Shown here: positions 41,925 through 50,460 of the stretch, piece by piece
How positions within the stretch are numbered: the stretch's first letter is position 1
Layout: each line of letters opens with the position of its first letter
Source of the DNA: Pseudidiomarina aestuarii
GTDB taxonomy: Bacteria > Pseudomonadota > Gammaproteobacteria > Enterobacterales > Alteromonadaceae
DNA length: 50,460 bases
NCBI GenBank assembly: GCA_003030745.1
Contig: PYVG01000007.1
Coordinates: 1 to 50,460 of the forward strand
Direction: 5' to 3'
Notes under the pieces: generated by a model
The model's database searches: none
Told to the model about the DNA's origin: nothing
Seen by the model: only the letters and a program-made list of their open reading frames with translations
Position numbers and translations under genes: made by a program

Positions 41925-43691
41925 TTAGTAAGTCCGCGCTTTCGGCGGGAATGCTTCACGCAACTTCGGCTGCATATTCACTTCGCGAGTAGTCATTGAC
42001 TCATCGCCTGGACGGTAAACGGTATGCACTAACCATTTCTGATCGTCTCGGTCTGGGAAGTCAGCACGACTGTGCGCGCCACGACTTTCGGTACGGAAGT
42101 TTGCAGCAACCGCAGTTGAATAAGCAGTTTCCATCAAGTTATCGAGCTCTAAACACTCGATACGTTGCGTGTTGAATTCTTTACTGGTGTCATCCAAGCG
42201 GGCGTTTTGTAGACGCTCTCGAATTGCCTTGAGCTCTTTCAAGCCTTCTGCCATAGCGTCGCCTTCACGGAATACCGAGAAGTTCAATTGCATGCATTTT
42301 TGCAGGTCTTTCTTAATTTGCGCTGGATCTTCACCGTCTTGGTTGTTTTCCCAACGATTCAGACGCGCTAACGCTGCTTCAACATCATCGTTAGTGGCTT
42401 CACGCGCTTCGGTATTCGCAGCGAGTGACTCGCCCAAATGCAGACCAGTCGCACGGCCAAAGACAACCAAGTCAAGTAACGAGTTGCCACCGAGTCGGTT
42501 AGCACCATGCACAGACACACAAGCAATTTCACCACACGCGAACAAACCTGGAATTGGCGTTGCTTTACCGTCGGCATCGACTTGTAATGCTTGCCCGTTC
42601 ACATTCGTAGGAATACCACCCATCATGTAGTGACAGGTTGGGATAACTGGAATCGGCTCTTCTGCTGGATCAACGTGGGCAAACGTTTTCGCAAGGTCAC
42701 ACACACCCGGTAAGCGACTTTCCAAAACATCACGACCCAAATGATCGAGCTTCAGTTTAATGTGAGTACCCCATGGGCCTTCACAACCACGGCCTTCACG
42801 GATTTCGGTCATCATTGCCCGAGCAACAACGTCACGTCCCGCTAAGTCTTTGGCGTTTGGCGCGTAACGCTCCATGAAGCGCTCGCCATCTTTATTCAGC
42901 AGGTAACCACCCTCACCACGGCAACCTTCCGTCACCAGCGAGCCGGCTCCGGCAATACCTGTGGGGTGGAACTGCCACATTTCCATATCTTGAACTGGCA
43001 CACCTGCACGCAGAGCCATGCCAACGCCATCGCCGGTGTTAATGTGGGCATTCGTGGTTGAGGCATAAATCCGGCCTGCACCACCAGTCGCCAAAATCAC
43101 TGCTTTGGCTTTGATAAAAAAGACTTCGCCCGTTTCGATATTCAAAGCAGTTGTGCCGACAACAGCGCCATCTTGATTTTTCACCAAATCAAGTGCGAAC
43201 CACTCCGAAAAGACAGTCGTTTTGTTCTTCACGTTTTGTTGATACAACAAGTGCAGCAGTGCGTGTCCAGTCCGGTCAGCTGCCGCCGCAGTACGCGCTG
43301 CTTGCTCGCCACCGAATGCTTTTGACTGGCCGCCGAAAGGACGTTGATACACTTTACCGTTTTCGAAGCGTGAGAAAGGCAAACCTAAGTTCTCCATTTC
43401 CAAAATCGCTTCGGGGCCGGTTTTACACATATACTCGATTGCGTCTTGGTCACCGATGTAATCGGAACCTTTCACGGTATCGAACATGTGCCATTCCCAG
43501 TTATCTTCGTGCGCATTACCTAAAGCAACAGTAATACCACCTTGAGCAGACACTGTGTGCGAGCGTGTCGGGAATACTTTCGACATCAAAGCACAGGTCA
43601 TGCCTGCTTGAGAAATTTGTAATGCAGCGCGCATACCCGCGCCGCCAGCGCCGATGACTACAGCGTCAAATTCGAGTGTTTGATAACTCAC
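41925..43691 (-). CDS. sdhA: Succinate dehydrogenase flavoprotein subunit
   Basis: Catalytic subunit of complex II, oxidising succinate to fumarate with covalently bound FAD. It has 588 residues, as in E. coli. [17 protein letters not shown] binds FAD, and the FAD-linked histidine is in [30 protein letters not shown] and RGRG-type [14 protein letters not shown] line the active site, and [14 protein letters not shown] is near the flavin. The start codon is GTG (43691), immediately after the sdhD stop, with GGAGGG inside the end of sdhD. Confidence 0.97.
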   Translation of the reverse strand: MSYQTLEFDAVVIGAGGAGMRAALQISQAGMTCALMSKVFPTRSHTVSAQGGITVALGNAHEDNWEWHMFDTVKGSDYIGDQDAIEYMCKTGPEAILEMENLGLPFSRFENGKVYQRPFGGQSKAFGGEQAARTAAAADRTGHALLHLLYQQNVKNKTTVFSEWFALDLVKNQDGAVVGTTALNIETGEVFFIKAKAVILATGGAGRIYASTTNAHINTGDGVGMALRAGVPVQDMEMWQFHPTGIAGAGSLVTEGCRGEGGYLLNKDGERFMERYAPNAKDLAGRDVVARAMMTEIREGRGCEGPWGTHIKLKLDHLGRDVLESRLPGVCDLAKTFAHVDPAEEPIPVIPTCHYMMGGIPTNVNGQALQVDADGKATPIPGLFACGEIACVSVHGANRLGGNSLLDLVVFGRATGLHLGESLAANTEAREATNDDVEAALARLNRWENNQDGEDPAQIKKDLQKCMQLNFSVFREGDAMAEGLKELKAIRERLQNARLDDTSKEFNTQRIECLELDNLMETAYSTAVAANFRTESRGAHSRADFPDRDDQKWLVHTVYRPGDESMTTREVNMQPKLREAFPPKARTY

Positions 43692-44048
43692 TTACACACC
43701 CTCCACTGGCCACACGACCAACAAACCGGCAAGCCAGTAAGCCATCAGTGCAACACAGACAACGAATTGAATGAACGCCCGTAAGCCTGAGTGTTTGACA
43801 TAGTCAGTGAGTACCTGCCAGATACCAATCCAACCATGAATCAACACTGAGGTCAGTGCGAGCATCGTGAATATCTTCATACCTAAGCTGGCAAACAAGT
43901 TCGTCCAAGCAGCATAGGTTAATGGCTCCGCTGTAACAAAGAAGCTCATCAGAAAAATAGCGTACAAAGCCATGATAATGGCAGACGCCCGAATGAGGAT
44001 GTAATCGTGGGTACCGCTACGCCCAAATGTTGAAGCTACCTTTACCAT
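43692..44048 (-). CDS. sdhD: Succinate dehydrogenase membrane anchor SdhD
   Basis: Three-helix membrane anchor of complex II that, with SdhC, holds haem b and the ubiquinone site. The 118 residues (E. coli 115) show ASTFGRSGTHDYILIRASAII, then helices around YAIFLMSFFV, IFTMLALTSVLIHGWIGIWQV (with the haem/quinone-region histidine in LIHGW) and FVVCVALMAYWLAGLLVVW. LTDYVKH is the conserved aspartate-tyrosine quinone-site motif. It overlaps the end of sdhC by seven bases, and its stop abuts the sdhA start. Confidence 0.95.
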   Translation of the reverse strand: MVKVASTFGRSGTHDYILIRASAIIMALYAIFLMSFFVTAEPLTYAAWTNLFASLGMKIFTMLALTSVLIHGWIGIWQVLTDYVKHSGLRAFIQFVVCVALMAYWLAGLLVVWPVEGV

Positions 44049-44416
44049 AACCAGACTCCTGCTAATGCTGAGAGGACAACTGTCAGAACAAATACAAGCT
44101 TAGCGCTGAGGCCGCCTGATTTGATTTCTTCCCAATAGCCGAGGTCCATGACCATGTGACGGACACCCGCCAACAGGTGGTAGCTCAATGCAGTGAGAAT
44201 GCCCCATGCAATGAATTTGGCGAACCAGCCAGTAAACAAACCTTGCACTACGGCAAAGTCGTTTGCGGACTGTAACGATACGGCAAGCGCCCACACCAAC
44301 AAACCGATCGCGACCAACATGATCACGCCAGAAATACGATGTAAAATGGAACTAATGGCTGCTGCCGGGAAACTAATTGTAGTAAGGTCTAAATTTACAG
44401 GTCTTTGTTTTTTCAC
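44042..44416 (-). CDS. sdhC: Succinate dehydrogenase cytochrome b556 subunit SdhC
   Basis: Membrane anchor and haem-b subunit of complex II, 124 residues (E. coli 129). VKKQRPVNLDLTTISFPAAA matches the E. coli N-terminus, SILHRISGVIM carries the quinone-site serine and arginine, and YHLLAGVRHMVMDLG the haem-ligand histidine. The start is a GTG at 44416 with AAAGG about ten bases before. First gene of sdhCDAB, with a promoter about 90 bases upstream; gltA is divergent. Confidence 0.95.
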   Translation of the reverse strand: MKKQRPVNLDLTTISFPAAAISSILHRISGVIMLVAIGLLVWALAVSLQSANDFAVVQGLFTGWFAKFIAWGILTALSYHLLAGVRHMVMDLGYWEEIKSGGLSAKLVFVLTVVLSALAGVWLW

Positions 44417-44504
44417 GATTGTTGTGCCTTTCAGAAAAGCATTTTTAACATGCTCGGAACTTCAAACATCCTCTCGTTGGAGGACCCTGTGAGATCGCCG
44501 TCAA

Positions 44505-44533
44505 AGTATATAAGCCATGGCCTTGAATTACAA
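44505..44533 (-). promoter_or_regulatory. Putative sigma70 promoter of sdhCDAB
   Basis: On the minus strand TTGTAA (44533-44528) and TATACT (44510-44505) are 17 bases apart. The predicted leader is about 80 bases long. Confidence 0.55.
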
Positions 44534-44845
44534 TTCTCCAACGCCTTCAATTACGAAAAAAGCAAAGAAAAAGATTACCTAACGTAAAGCCAGTGCCTAG
44601 GCTGGTCCATAGCTGGACTAGAGCTGAGCTCAACGTTCAAGTTTCGCGAGATTTGGCCGTCATTGTGTATAGTTTATTATCCATGAGACGTGAGATAAGT
44701 TTGAATCCTACCTTAGTCTGATTTCTTTCTGGGACGAATCAGCGTATAACCAGCCAACGCCTGTAATCCAAGCGTCACAACTCGGCGTAATAATGCCCTG
44801 TTCACCGCTGTGATTATTCACTCGAAAGCTACCTCTCGGTTTTGG

Positions 44846-44863
44846 TTCAAACACTCGTTTGAA
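44846..44863. promoter_or_regulatory. Perfect PsrA-like operator upstream of gltA
   Basis: TTCAAACACTCGTTTGAA is a perfect 7-4-7 inverted repeat with the core CAAAC-N4-GTTTG, which fits the known PsrA consensus. It ends exactly where the gltA -35 hexamer begins. Confidence 0.65.
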
Positions 44864-44893
44864 TTGACAAACGGGGTTAAGATCGAGTAAAAC
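44864..44893 (+). promoter_or_regulatory. Putative sigma70 promoter of gltA
   Basis: TTGACA (44864-44869), a perfect -35, and TAAAAC (44888-44893) are 18 bases apart, about 50 bases before the ATG. Confidence 0.6.
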
Positions 44894-44942
44894 TAGCGTC
44901 CTTTTTTAGTGATGAAGCAGACTCAAACAAGGAGATTTCCTT

Positions 44943-46223
44943 ATGGCTGATCGTAAAGCCACCCTGCAGATTGACGGCCAATCCATTGAATTACCAGTGC
45001 TTACTGGTACAGCCGGCTATGATGTAATTGACGTGCGTACTTTAGGTAAACATGGGTACTTCACATTCGACCCAGGCTTTTTAGCAACGGGTTCGTGCGA
45101 ATCAAAAATCACCTATATTGATGGTGAGCAAGGCATTCTTCTGCATCGCGGATACCCTATTGATCAGCTTGCTACTCAAGCAGATTATCTCGAAGTATGT
45201 TACATGCTGCTCCACGGTGAAGCTCCAACTGAAGATGAATACGCAAAGTTTAAGCAAACTATCACCAAACATACGATGGTCCATCAGGGCTTACACAACT
45301 TCTTCAATGGCTTCCGTCGTGACGCTCACCCGATGGCCATGTTGTGCGCTGTAACCGGTGCGTTGTCGTCGTTTTATCACGATGACCTAGACATTCATGA
45401 TCCGAAGCAACGTTTGCGTAGCGCTTATCGCCTGATTGCGAAAATGCCAACTATTGCTGCGATGGCCTACAAATTCAGTATCGGTCAACCGTTCGTCTAT
45501 CCGCGTAATGACCTGTCTTATTCTGAAAACTTCTTGAACATGATGTTTTCGGTTCCAGCTGAAGATTACAAAATCAGCCCAACCATCGCCAAGGCGATGG
45601 ACCGGATTTTCACTTTGCACGCGGATCACGAGCAAAATGCATCAACATCAACTGTGCGTTTAGCCGGTTCATCGGGTGCAAATCCTTATGCATGTATCGC
45701 AGCTGGTGTCGCTTCATTGTGGGGACCTGCTCATGGCGGTGCGAATGAAGCCTGCTTGCGCATGCTGAAGGAAATTGGCTCGGTCGATAACATTCCATGT
45801 TATGTAGAGAAAGCAAAAGACAAAAACGATCCATTCCGCTTAATGGGCTTTGGTCACCGTGTTTACAAAAACTTTGACCCGCGCGCGACCGTCATGCGCG
45901 AGAGCGCTCATGAAGTGCTGAAAGAGCTCAATATTCAAGATCCGTTGTTAGATGTAGCCATGGAACTCGAACGGATTGCTCTGGAAGATCCATACTTCGT
46001 TGAGAAGAAGCTCTATCCGAATGTTGATTTCTATTCAGGTATCATTTTGAAAGCTATCGGTATTCCAACCAACATGTTTACAGTCATTTTTGCGCTGTCG
46101 CGGACTGTGGGCTGGATTTCGCATTGGCATGAAATGATGAGTGAGTCGAACCAGAAGATTGGACGTCCACGTCAATTGTACACTGGCGCTGAGCAACGCG
46201 AATTTAAACCGTTGAAGCGTTAA
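44943..46223 (+). CDS. gltA: Type II citrate synthase
   Basis: Condenses acetyl-CoA with oxaloacetate at the entry of the TCA cycle. The 426 residues (E. coli 427) follow the hexameric, NADH-regulated Gram-negative form, starting [19 protein letters not shown]. The active-site histidines lie in [15 protein letters not shown] and [14 protein letters not shown], and the catalytic aspartate in [19 protein letters not shown] precedes the ATG. It is divergent from sdhCDAB, as in enterobacteria, with a PsrA-like operator at its promoter, and it ends in a strong terminator. Confidence 0.97.
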   Translation: MADRKATLQIDGQSIELPVLTGTAGYDVIDVRTLGKHGYFTFDPGFLATGSCESKITYIDGEQGILLHRGYPIDQLATQADYLEVCYMLLHGEAPTEDEYAKFKQTITKHTMVHQGLHNFFNGFRRDAHPMAMLCAVTGALSSFYHDDLDIHDPKQRLRSAYRLIAKMPTIAAMAYKFSIGQPFVYPRNDLSYSENFLNMMFSVPAEDYKISPTIAKAMDRIFTLHADHEQNASTSTVRLAGSSGANPYACIAAGVASLWGPAHGGANEACLRMLKEIGSVDNIPCYVEKAKDKNDPFRLMGFGHRVYKNFDPRATVMRESAHEVLKELNIQDPLLDVAMELERIALEDPYFVEKKLYPNVDFYSGIILKAIGIPTNMFTVIFALSRTVGWISHWHEMMSESNQKIGRPRQLYTGAEQREFKPLKR

Positions 46224-46263
46224 TAACATAACTACCAGTTGGTCAAATTCACTAACTGTTACC

Positions 46264-46292
46264 AAAAAGCACCTCTCGAGGTGCTTTTTTTT
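46264..46292 (+). terminator. Intrinsic terminator of gltA
   Basis: AGCACCT (46268-46274) pairs with AGGTGCT (46279-46285) around CTCG, and flanking A and T runs extend the stem. Eight T residues (46285-46292) follow. Confidence 0.9.
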
Positions 46293-46493
46293 ATTCATTT
46301 CCACACTAAACTACGCACCATCAACTCACCACTCAATATCCTAAATCAATCGCAATCCCTCAGCAGACAAGCGCTAGCGACTGAACACTGAGATGACTAT
46401 GTAAAGTTGGCACAGTACCTGCATAGCCATAGATACCAAAAGCTTGGGTACTTTAACCATTTAACTGATTTTTGTTTGACGGGACTAACTAAA

Positions 46494-47582
46494 ATGAACA
46501 CCAATACTCGTTTCCCAATTCGTACTAGTCTCATGGCCACTTTGCTTGTTGTGAGCTTCGGATTAAGCGGTTGTGGCAATGCCGGCGCGCAAAACCCTGA
46601 ACCTGAAACCGAAGTTGCCGCACGTATCCCAGTTGCCACGCAACAGGTTGAATTGAGCGCCATCACTTCCAGCTTCCGCACGACCGCCACTCTCGAGGCA
46701 CGTGAGGAAACCGATGTCGTGAGCAAGGCAAATGGACTGGTTGAAGAATTATTGGTCGAAGAAGGCGACTATGTCCAAAAAGGTCAGGTATTGGCACGCA
46801 TTCGTGATGAGGAATACCAAATACAAGCTGCACAAGCTCGCGCCGAACTGAACAGTATTCAACAAGAACTCAGCCGTATGAAAGAAATGGCCGAACAAAA
46901 CATGATCAGCCAAGACTCATATGAAAAATTGCGCTTCTCAGCCGATTTGATGCAAGCCCGCTACGATATGGCAGCATTGAACCTTGCCGAAACTGATATT
47001 CGCGCGCCAATTAGTGGTTATATTGCCAAACGCTATGTAAAAACTGGAAATTTAGTCAAACAGTACGAACCGCAAAAGTTATTTCATATTATCGCGCTGG
47101 ATTCGTTACAAGGTAATGTCTATTTACCAGAACGTGAGCTCCGTCACGTCAAGGTTGGGCAAACGGCGCAACTGCGTGTCAGTGCACTGCCAAATGAAGT
47201 GATCCCAGCAACAGTCGAACGTATCAGTCCGATGATCGACACGCAATCGGGTACCTTCAAGGTGGTATTGAACGTCGCCAACCCAGAATTGAGTTTGAAG
47301 GCAGGTATGTTCGCGAACGTCAACTTGAACTATGCAACACGCGAGCAGACCGTCACCGTACCCCGCTATGCCCTGCAAAGTTTGGATAATCAGCACACTA
47401 TTTTTACGGTCGATGCTGAAGGTGTTGCACACAAAATCGACGTCAAAATCGGCTTTGAAGACGAAACACACATTGAAATTGTGGAAGGTTTAAAAGCCGG
47501 TGATGAAATTGTTGTGAATGGGCAATCGAATTTGAAAGATGCTGCTCTGGTCGAGGTCATCCGTCGTGAGCAACAATCATGA
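46494..47582 (+). CDS. RND efflux periplasmic adaptor (HlyD/AcrA-like) lipoprotein
   Basis: Membrane fusion protein linking an RND pump to an outer-membrane channel. From MNTNTRFPIRTSLMATLL it has 362 residues. A lipoprotein signal ends GLSGC (Cys27), followed by a lipoyl/barrel-sandwich half-motif VEELLVEEGDYVQKGQVLARI, a short coiled-coil hairpin (residues about 105-150, AELNSIQQELSRMKEMAEQN), the second half-motif DIRAPISGYIAKRYVKTGNLV, a beta-barrel and a membrane-proximal domain (GLKAGDEIVVNGQSNLKDAA). The longer frame back to 46407 does not look like a signal peptide. Its stop overlaps the pump gene start (ATGA). No outer-membrane factor gene is in view. Confidence 0.9.
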   Translation: MNTNTRFPIRTSLMATLLVVSFGLSGCGNAGAQNPEPETEVAARIPVATQQVELSAITSSFRTTATLEAREETDVVSKANGLVEELLVEEGDYVQKGQVLARIRDEEYQIQAAQARAELNSIQQELSRMKEMAEQNMISQDSYEKLRFSADLMQARYDMAALNLAETDIRAPISGYIAKRYVKTGNLVKQYEPQKLFHIIALDSLQGNVYLPERELRHVKVGQTAQLRVSALPNEVIPATVERISPMIDTQSGTFKVVLNVANPELSLKAGMFANVNLNYATREQTVTVPRYALQSLDNQHTIFTVDAEGVAHKIDVKIGFEDETHIEIVEGLKAGDEIVVNGQSNLKDAALVEVIRREQQS

Positions 47583-50460
47583 GTATTGTCACCTTAGCTG
47601 TGAAACGTCCGGTGACCATCACTATGGTCACCTTCGCGATACTTCTGTTCGGAATGGTTTCACTGGGTCGTATTCCAGTGACGCTACTCCCCGATTTAGC
47701 TTATCCAACACTGACAGTGCGCACCGATTATCCGGGCGGCGCACCTAGTGAAGTTGAACAATTAGTCAGTAAACCGCTTGAAGAGAACCTGGGTACCGTC
47801 AAAGGGATCCGTCGCATCGAGACCATTTCTCGTGCCGGACAAAGTGACGTTGTGCTCGAATTTGCTTGGGGCACCGACATGGACATGGCCAGTCTTGATG
47901 TCCGTGAAAAGATTGATCTGGTGGAATTGCCATTGGATCTCGAGAAGCCAGTGCTGCTGCGTTTTAACCCAGCCGAGGAGCCTGTCTACCGATTAGCTCT
48001 GGGTCTTGCCGAAGGCACTGATGGGGCGTCTATTAGCACCTTAAAGCGCCTGCGTACTTTTGCAGAAGAAGACCTCAAACGACAGCTGGAAGCGGTTGAA
48101 GGTGTCGCTTCAGTACGCCTCGGTGGTGGTTTAGAAGATGAAATTCAAGTTCTGGTGAACGAACAGCGGACGAGTCAATTACAGATTCCAATGACGTTGA
48201 TCATGGAACGTCTGCGGAGTGAAAATATCAATCTTTCTGGCGGCCGTCTTGAATCGGAACGCGCTGAGTATTTGGTTCGCACGCTGAATCAATTTGAAGA
48301 TTTGGATGATATTCGCAATATCTATATCGCCACACGTGACGGTCAGTCAATTCTATTACGCGATATTGCTGAAGTGAACAACAGCTATAAAGAGCGTGAT
48401 TCAATATCGCGAGTCGGCGGTTTGGAAGCGGTTGAGGTCTCTCTCTACAAAGAAGGTGACGCCAATACAGTCGCAGTCTCCAAAGCGATTCAGTCGAACT
48501 TGACTCAACTACAAAATGCCAAACTCATTCCGAGCGAATACACCGTAAAACCTATTTACGATCAAGCTGTCTTTATCTCTGCCGCAATAGCCGAAGTTCG
48601 CGATGCTGCGATTATAGGTGGTTTGTTGGCGATGGTGATTATCTATCTGTTTTTGCAGCGCGTGTGGCCGACTGTCATCATTTCGATTGCAATTCCAGTG
48701 TCCATTATTGCCACTTTTAATTTAATGCATGGCTACCAAGTCTCATTGAACATGATGTCTTTAGGCGGTATTGCATTGGCCGTGGGTATGCTCGTCGATA
48801 ATGCCATTGTGGTACTCGAGAATATTGCTCGCCGCGCGGAAACCGATAGCCCAGAGCAAGCTGCCGAAACTGGCACCAAAGAAGTGGCTGGAGCAATTAC
48901 GGCATCGACATTAACTACCATGGCCGTGTTTTTCCCCTTAGTTTTTGTTGAGGGCATTGCCGGACAACTCTTTCGCGACCAAGCGCTGACGGTGACATTT
49001 TCGCTCGCGGCATCACTCTTAGTTGCTCTGACGTTAATCCCGATGCTGTCAACCAAAGGCTCAAAAAAGCAAGTTGAGCCTGCTGCGGACCTCAGTGCAC
49101 AAGGTGACTCAAATCACCCGCTGACACGTTGGCAAAAAGTCGGGCATGTGCTCATGTGGCCGTTGCGGATTCTATTCCATTATATTCCACTCGCTATCAC
49201 CATGCTGGTGACACTGGTTTGGCGTCTATTGAGTCGTAGTTTCCTCTTTATCACGACACCATTGTTAGTCGGCTTCAACTGGCTCTATCAGCGCGTATCA
49301 GGCAGCTACGAGAGACTTCTCAGCACTGCACTGAAGCAGGCGAAGCTAACACTGGCATCAATCATTTTGGTCGCCTTGGCATGTTATGCCCTACTGCCGC
49401 AGTTGCCAGTGGCACTGTTACCCGATATGGCCCAGGGTGAATTCTACGTAGAAGTGGAACTCCAACCCGGCGCAACCATTACTGAAACGGATGCAGTTCT
49501 CGCGGGGCTTGGCACTGTGGTCGCAACCGATGAGCGTGCTACGGCTGCTGTCGCACGTTATTACAGCGTGGCTGGAACCGGCAGTCTACTCAATGCAGCA
49601 CCGGGCCAAAGCGGTAACCAATGGGGCCGATTCAATGTGGTGATGCACGGCGGCTTAGCCGACTCAGAAGAAGTTTATGTGCGCGAAGTATTACGTCAAA
49701 ATGCCGCACAACAACCCGGCGTCATGGTGAAATTCGGACGCCCTGAATTATTTAACTTTAGTAGCCCAATCACCATTGAAATCACTGGCTACGACCTAGC
49801 ATTGCTTCAACAATCTGCGGAGCTATTAGCCACCGAACTCGGTGCTATAGAGCGCTTTACTGATATCCGTGTCAACATGACTGATGGTCAACCCGAGCTG
49901 GCGGTCTTTTTTGACCACGCTCGCTTGGCTCAATATGGACTCACCAGTGCCGATGTTGCTGAACTGCTAGCAACCAAAATCGGTGGGCGTGTTGCCACTC
50001 AATTTAGTCTGGCCGATCGCAAAATCGATATCCTCGTCCGTAGTCAAGAAGTGGACCGTGATTCGATTCGTGATTTGGAGCAGCTGATCATCAACCCGGG
50101 TGCTGAACGTGAAATCCCACTTACCGCGGTAGCCACTGTCACGCCGATTGTGGGGCCAAGCGAAATCACCCGGGTTGACCAACAACGTACCGCACTGGTG
50201 GAAGCTAACTTCACCTATGGTGACCTCGGTGCCGCCGTCGCAGAAGCTCAGCAAGTGCTGAACAATACGACGCTGCCACTGACGATTACGGCGCACGTCG
50301 CCGGTCAAAATGAAGAAATGCAGGCTTCATTTCAGTCATTGCAGTTTGCGCTCATATTGGCGGTCTTCTTGGTCTATTTAGTGATGGCTTCGCAATTTGA
50401 ATCCCTGTTGCACCCACTCTTTATCCTATTCACCGTGCCTTTGGCGGGTGCTGGCTCGGT
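47579..50460 (+). CDS. RND efflux pump (AcrB/MdtB-like), 3' end outside the window
   Basis: Inner-membrane proton-driven exporter; about 960 residues are visible and the frame is open to the window edge. MSIVTLAVKRPVTITMVTFA begins the first helix, and TVRTDYPGGAPSEVEQLVSKPLEENL is the porter-domain start. GMLVDNAIVVLEN in helix 4 corresponds to the AcrB proton-relay GLLVDDAIVVVEN, with Asn in place of the second Asp. The helix 8-9 region VYLVMASQFESLLHPLF is at the end of the window. Between the two halves, residues about 500-580 form an unusual segment with two extra hydrophobic stretches. It overlaps the adaptor gene by four bases. Substrate unknown. Confidence 0.92.
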   Translation, partial: MSIVTLAVKRPVTITMVTFAILLFGMVSLGRIPVTLLPDLAYPTLTVRTDYPGGAPSEVEQLVSKPLEENLGTVKGIRRIETISRAGQSDVVLEFAWGTDMDMASLDVREKIDLVELPLDLEKPVLLRFNPAEEPVYRLALGLAEGTDGASISTLKRLRTFAEEDLKRQLEAVEGVASVRLGGGLEDEIQVLVNEQRTSQLQIPMTLIMERLRSENINLSGGRLESERAEYLVRTLNQFEDLDDIRNIYIATRDGQSILLRDIAEVNNSYKERDSISRVGGLEAVEVSLYKEGDANTVAVSKAIQSNLTQLQNAKLIPSEYTVKPIYDQAVFISAAIAEVRDAAIIGGLLAMVIIYLFLQRVWPTVIISIAIPVSIIATFNLMHGYQVSLNMMSLGGIALAVGMLVDNAIVVLENIARRAETDSPEQAAETGTKEVAGAITASTLTTMAVFFPLVFVEGIAGQLFRDQALTVTFSLAASLLVALTLIPMLSTKGSKKQVEPAADLSAQGDSNHPLTRWQKVGHVLMWPLRILFHYIPLAITMLVTLVWRLLSRSFLFITTPLLVGFNWLYQRVSGSYERLLSTALKQAKLTLASIILVALACYALLPQLPVALLPDMAQGEFYVEVELQPGATITETDAVLAGLGTVVATDERATAAVARYYSVAGTGSLLNAAPGQSGNQWGRFNVVMHGGLADSEEVYVREVLRQNAAQQPGVMVKFGRPELFNFSSPITIEITGYDLALLQQSAELLATELGAIERFTDIRVNMTDGQPELAVFFDHARLAQYGLTSADVAELLATKIGGRVATQFSLADRKIDILVRSQEVDRDSIRDLEQLIINPGAEREIPLTAVATVTPIVGPSEITRVDQQRTALVEANFTYGDLGAAVAEAQQVLNNTTLPLTITAHVAGQNEEMQASFQSLQFALILAVFLVYLVMASQFESLLHPLFILFTVPLAGAGS

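Larger units (their letters stand above)
44417..44942. other. 526-base sdhC-gltA divergent intergenic region
   Basis: This is the only gap longer than 300 bases. Its left side holds the sdhC promoter (44505-44533); its right side holds a perfect inverted repeat (44846-44863) and the gltA promoter (44864-44893). Open frames here are short and lack ribosome sites. Between about 44540 and 44840 I see nothing I can name, apart from a small five-pair hairpin near GTCCATAGCTGGAC. Confidence 0.7.

Noticed and set aside
44405..44587. A 60-codon open frame in the sdhC-gltA gap
   Set aside because: It starts inside sdhC, crosses the sdhC promoter and has no ribosome site or protein character.
1..50460. 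tRNA, rRNA, CRISPR, prophage, integron or insertion-sequence features
   Set aside because: I looked through the intergenic regions and gene contents and found none; long gene-order matches to other gammaproteobacteria also argue against large insertions. A tRNAscan or repeat search would settle small cases.

Overview
The window is ordinary chromosomal DNA of a marine-type gammaproteobacterium, most likely order Alteromonadales. Idiomarinaceae is my best guess, from protein resemblance and gene order rather than from any marker gene. Coding density is high, about half the bases are G+C, and I see no prophage, insertion sequence, CRISPR array, tRNA or rRNA. Much of the gene order is shared with E. 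coli, Vibrio and Shewanella: dapA-bamC near purC, bepA-yfgD, seqA-pgm beside ybfF-fldA-fur, and sdhCDAB-sucAB-sucCD divergent from gltA.

Layout. 1-701: 3' part of purC. 750-3333 (minus): dapA, bamC, a 5'-truncated M15 peptidase remnant and a 41-residue DUF2897 protein. 3487-10228: bcp, perM, bepA, a TlpA-like lipoprotein, arsC/yfgD, a WrbA-like flavoprotein, DUF2069, hda and DUF2066. 10397-19413: a YcaD-like MFS carrier, pgm and seqA, ybfF, a DUF2788 protein, fldA, fur, a DUF2007 protein, rhlE and glnS. 19538-22854 (minus): six tightly packed genes, three small unknown membrane proteins followed by pxpA, pxpB and pxpC (5-oxoprolinase). 23016-24421: pirin plus an unknown membrane-anchored protein. 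24425-27489 (minus): an acyl-CoA dehydrogenase, an APH-fold kinase and an SDR. 27558-30206: LysR regulator divergent from azoR, then an exported methyl-parathion-hydrolase-like metallo-hydrolase. 30323-33415 (minus): an M14 peptidase, an EamA carrier and an HExxH protein. 33524-34459: a membrane-anchored alpha/beta hydrolase. 34523-46223: the TCA cluster. 46494 to the end: an RND efflux adaptor lipoprotein and its pump, the pump cut by the window edge.

The most interesting metabolic unit is the dehydrogenase-kinase-SDR operon. Its parts match the kinase/dehydrogenase logic of human ACAD10/ACAD11 and of the Pseudomonas LvaA-LvaC-LvaD route, so it probably degrades 4-hydroxy- or 4-oxo-acyl-CoAs. 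A PsrA-type inverted repeat covers its inferred transcription start. A second, perfect copy abuts the gltA promoter, which suggests one fatty-acid-responsive regulator couples acyl-CoA breakdown to TCA entry. The TCA genes are divided by two intrinsic-terminator hairpins into sdhCDAB, sucAB and sucCD. A promoter-like sequence before the first hairpin makes it a possible sucAB leader attenuator. A consensus DnaA box lies just upstream of the promoter of the operon encoding Hda, the DnaA inactivator.

The only gap above 300 bases is 44417-44942, between sdhC and gltA. It holds the two divergent promoters and the PsrA-like box; I see nothing coding in its middle. All promoter, operator and terminator calls were made by eye.
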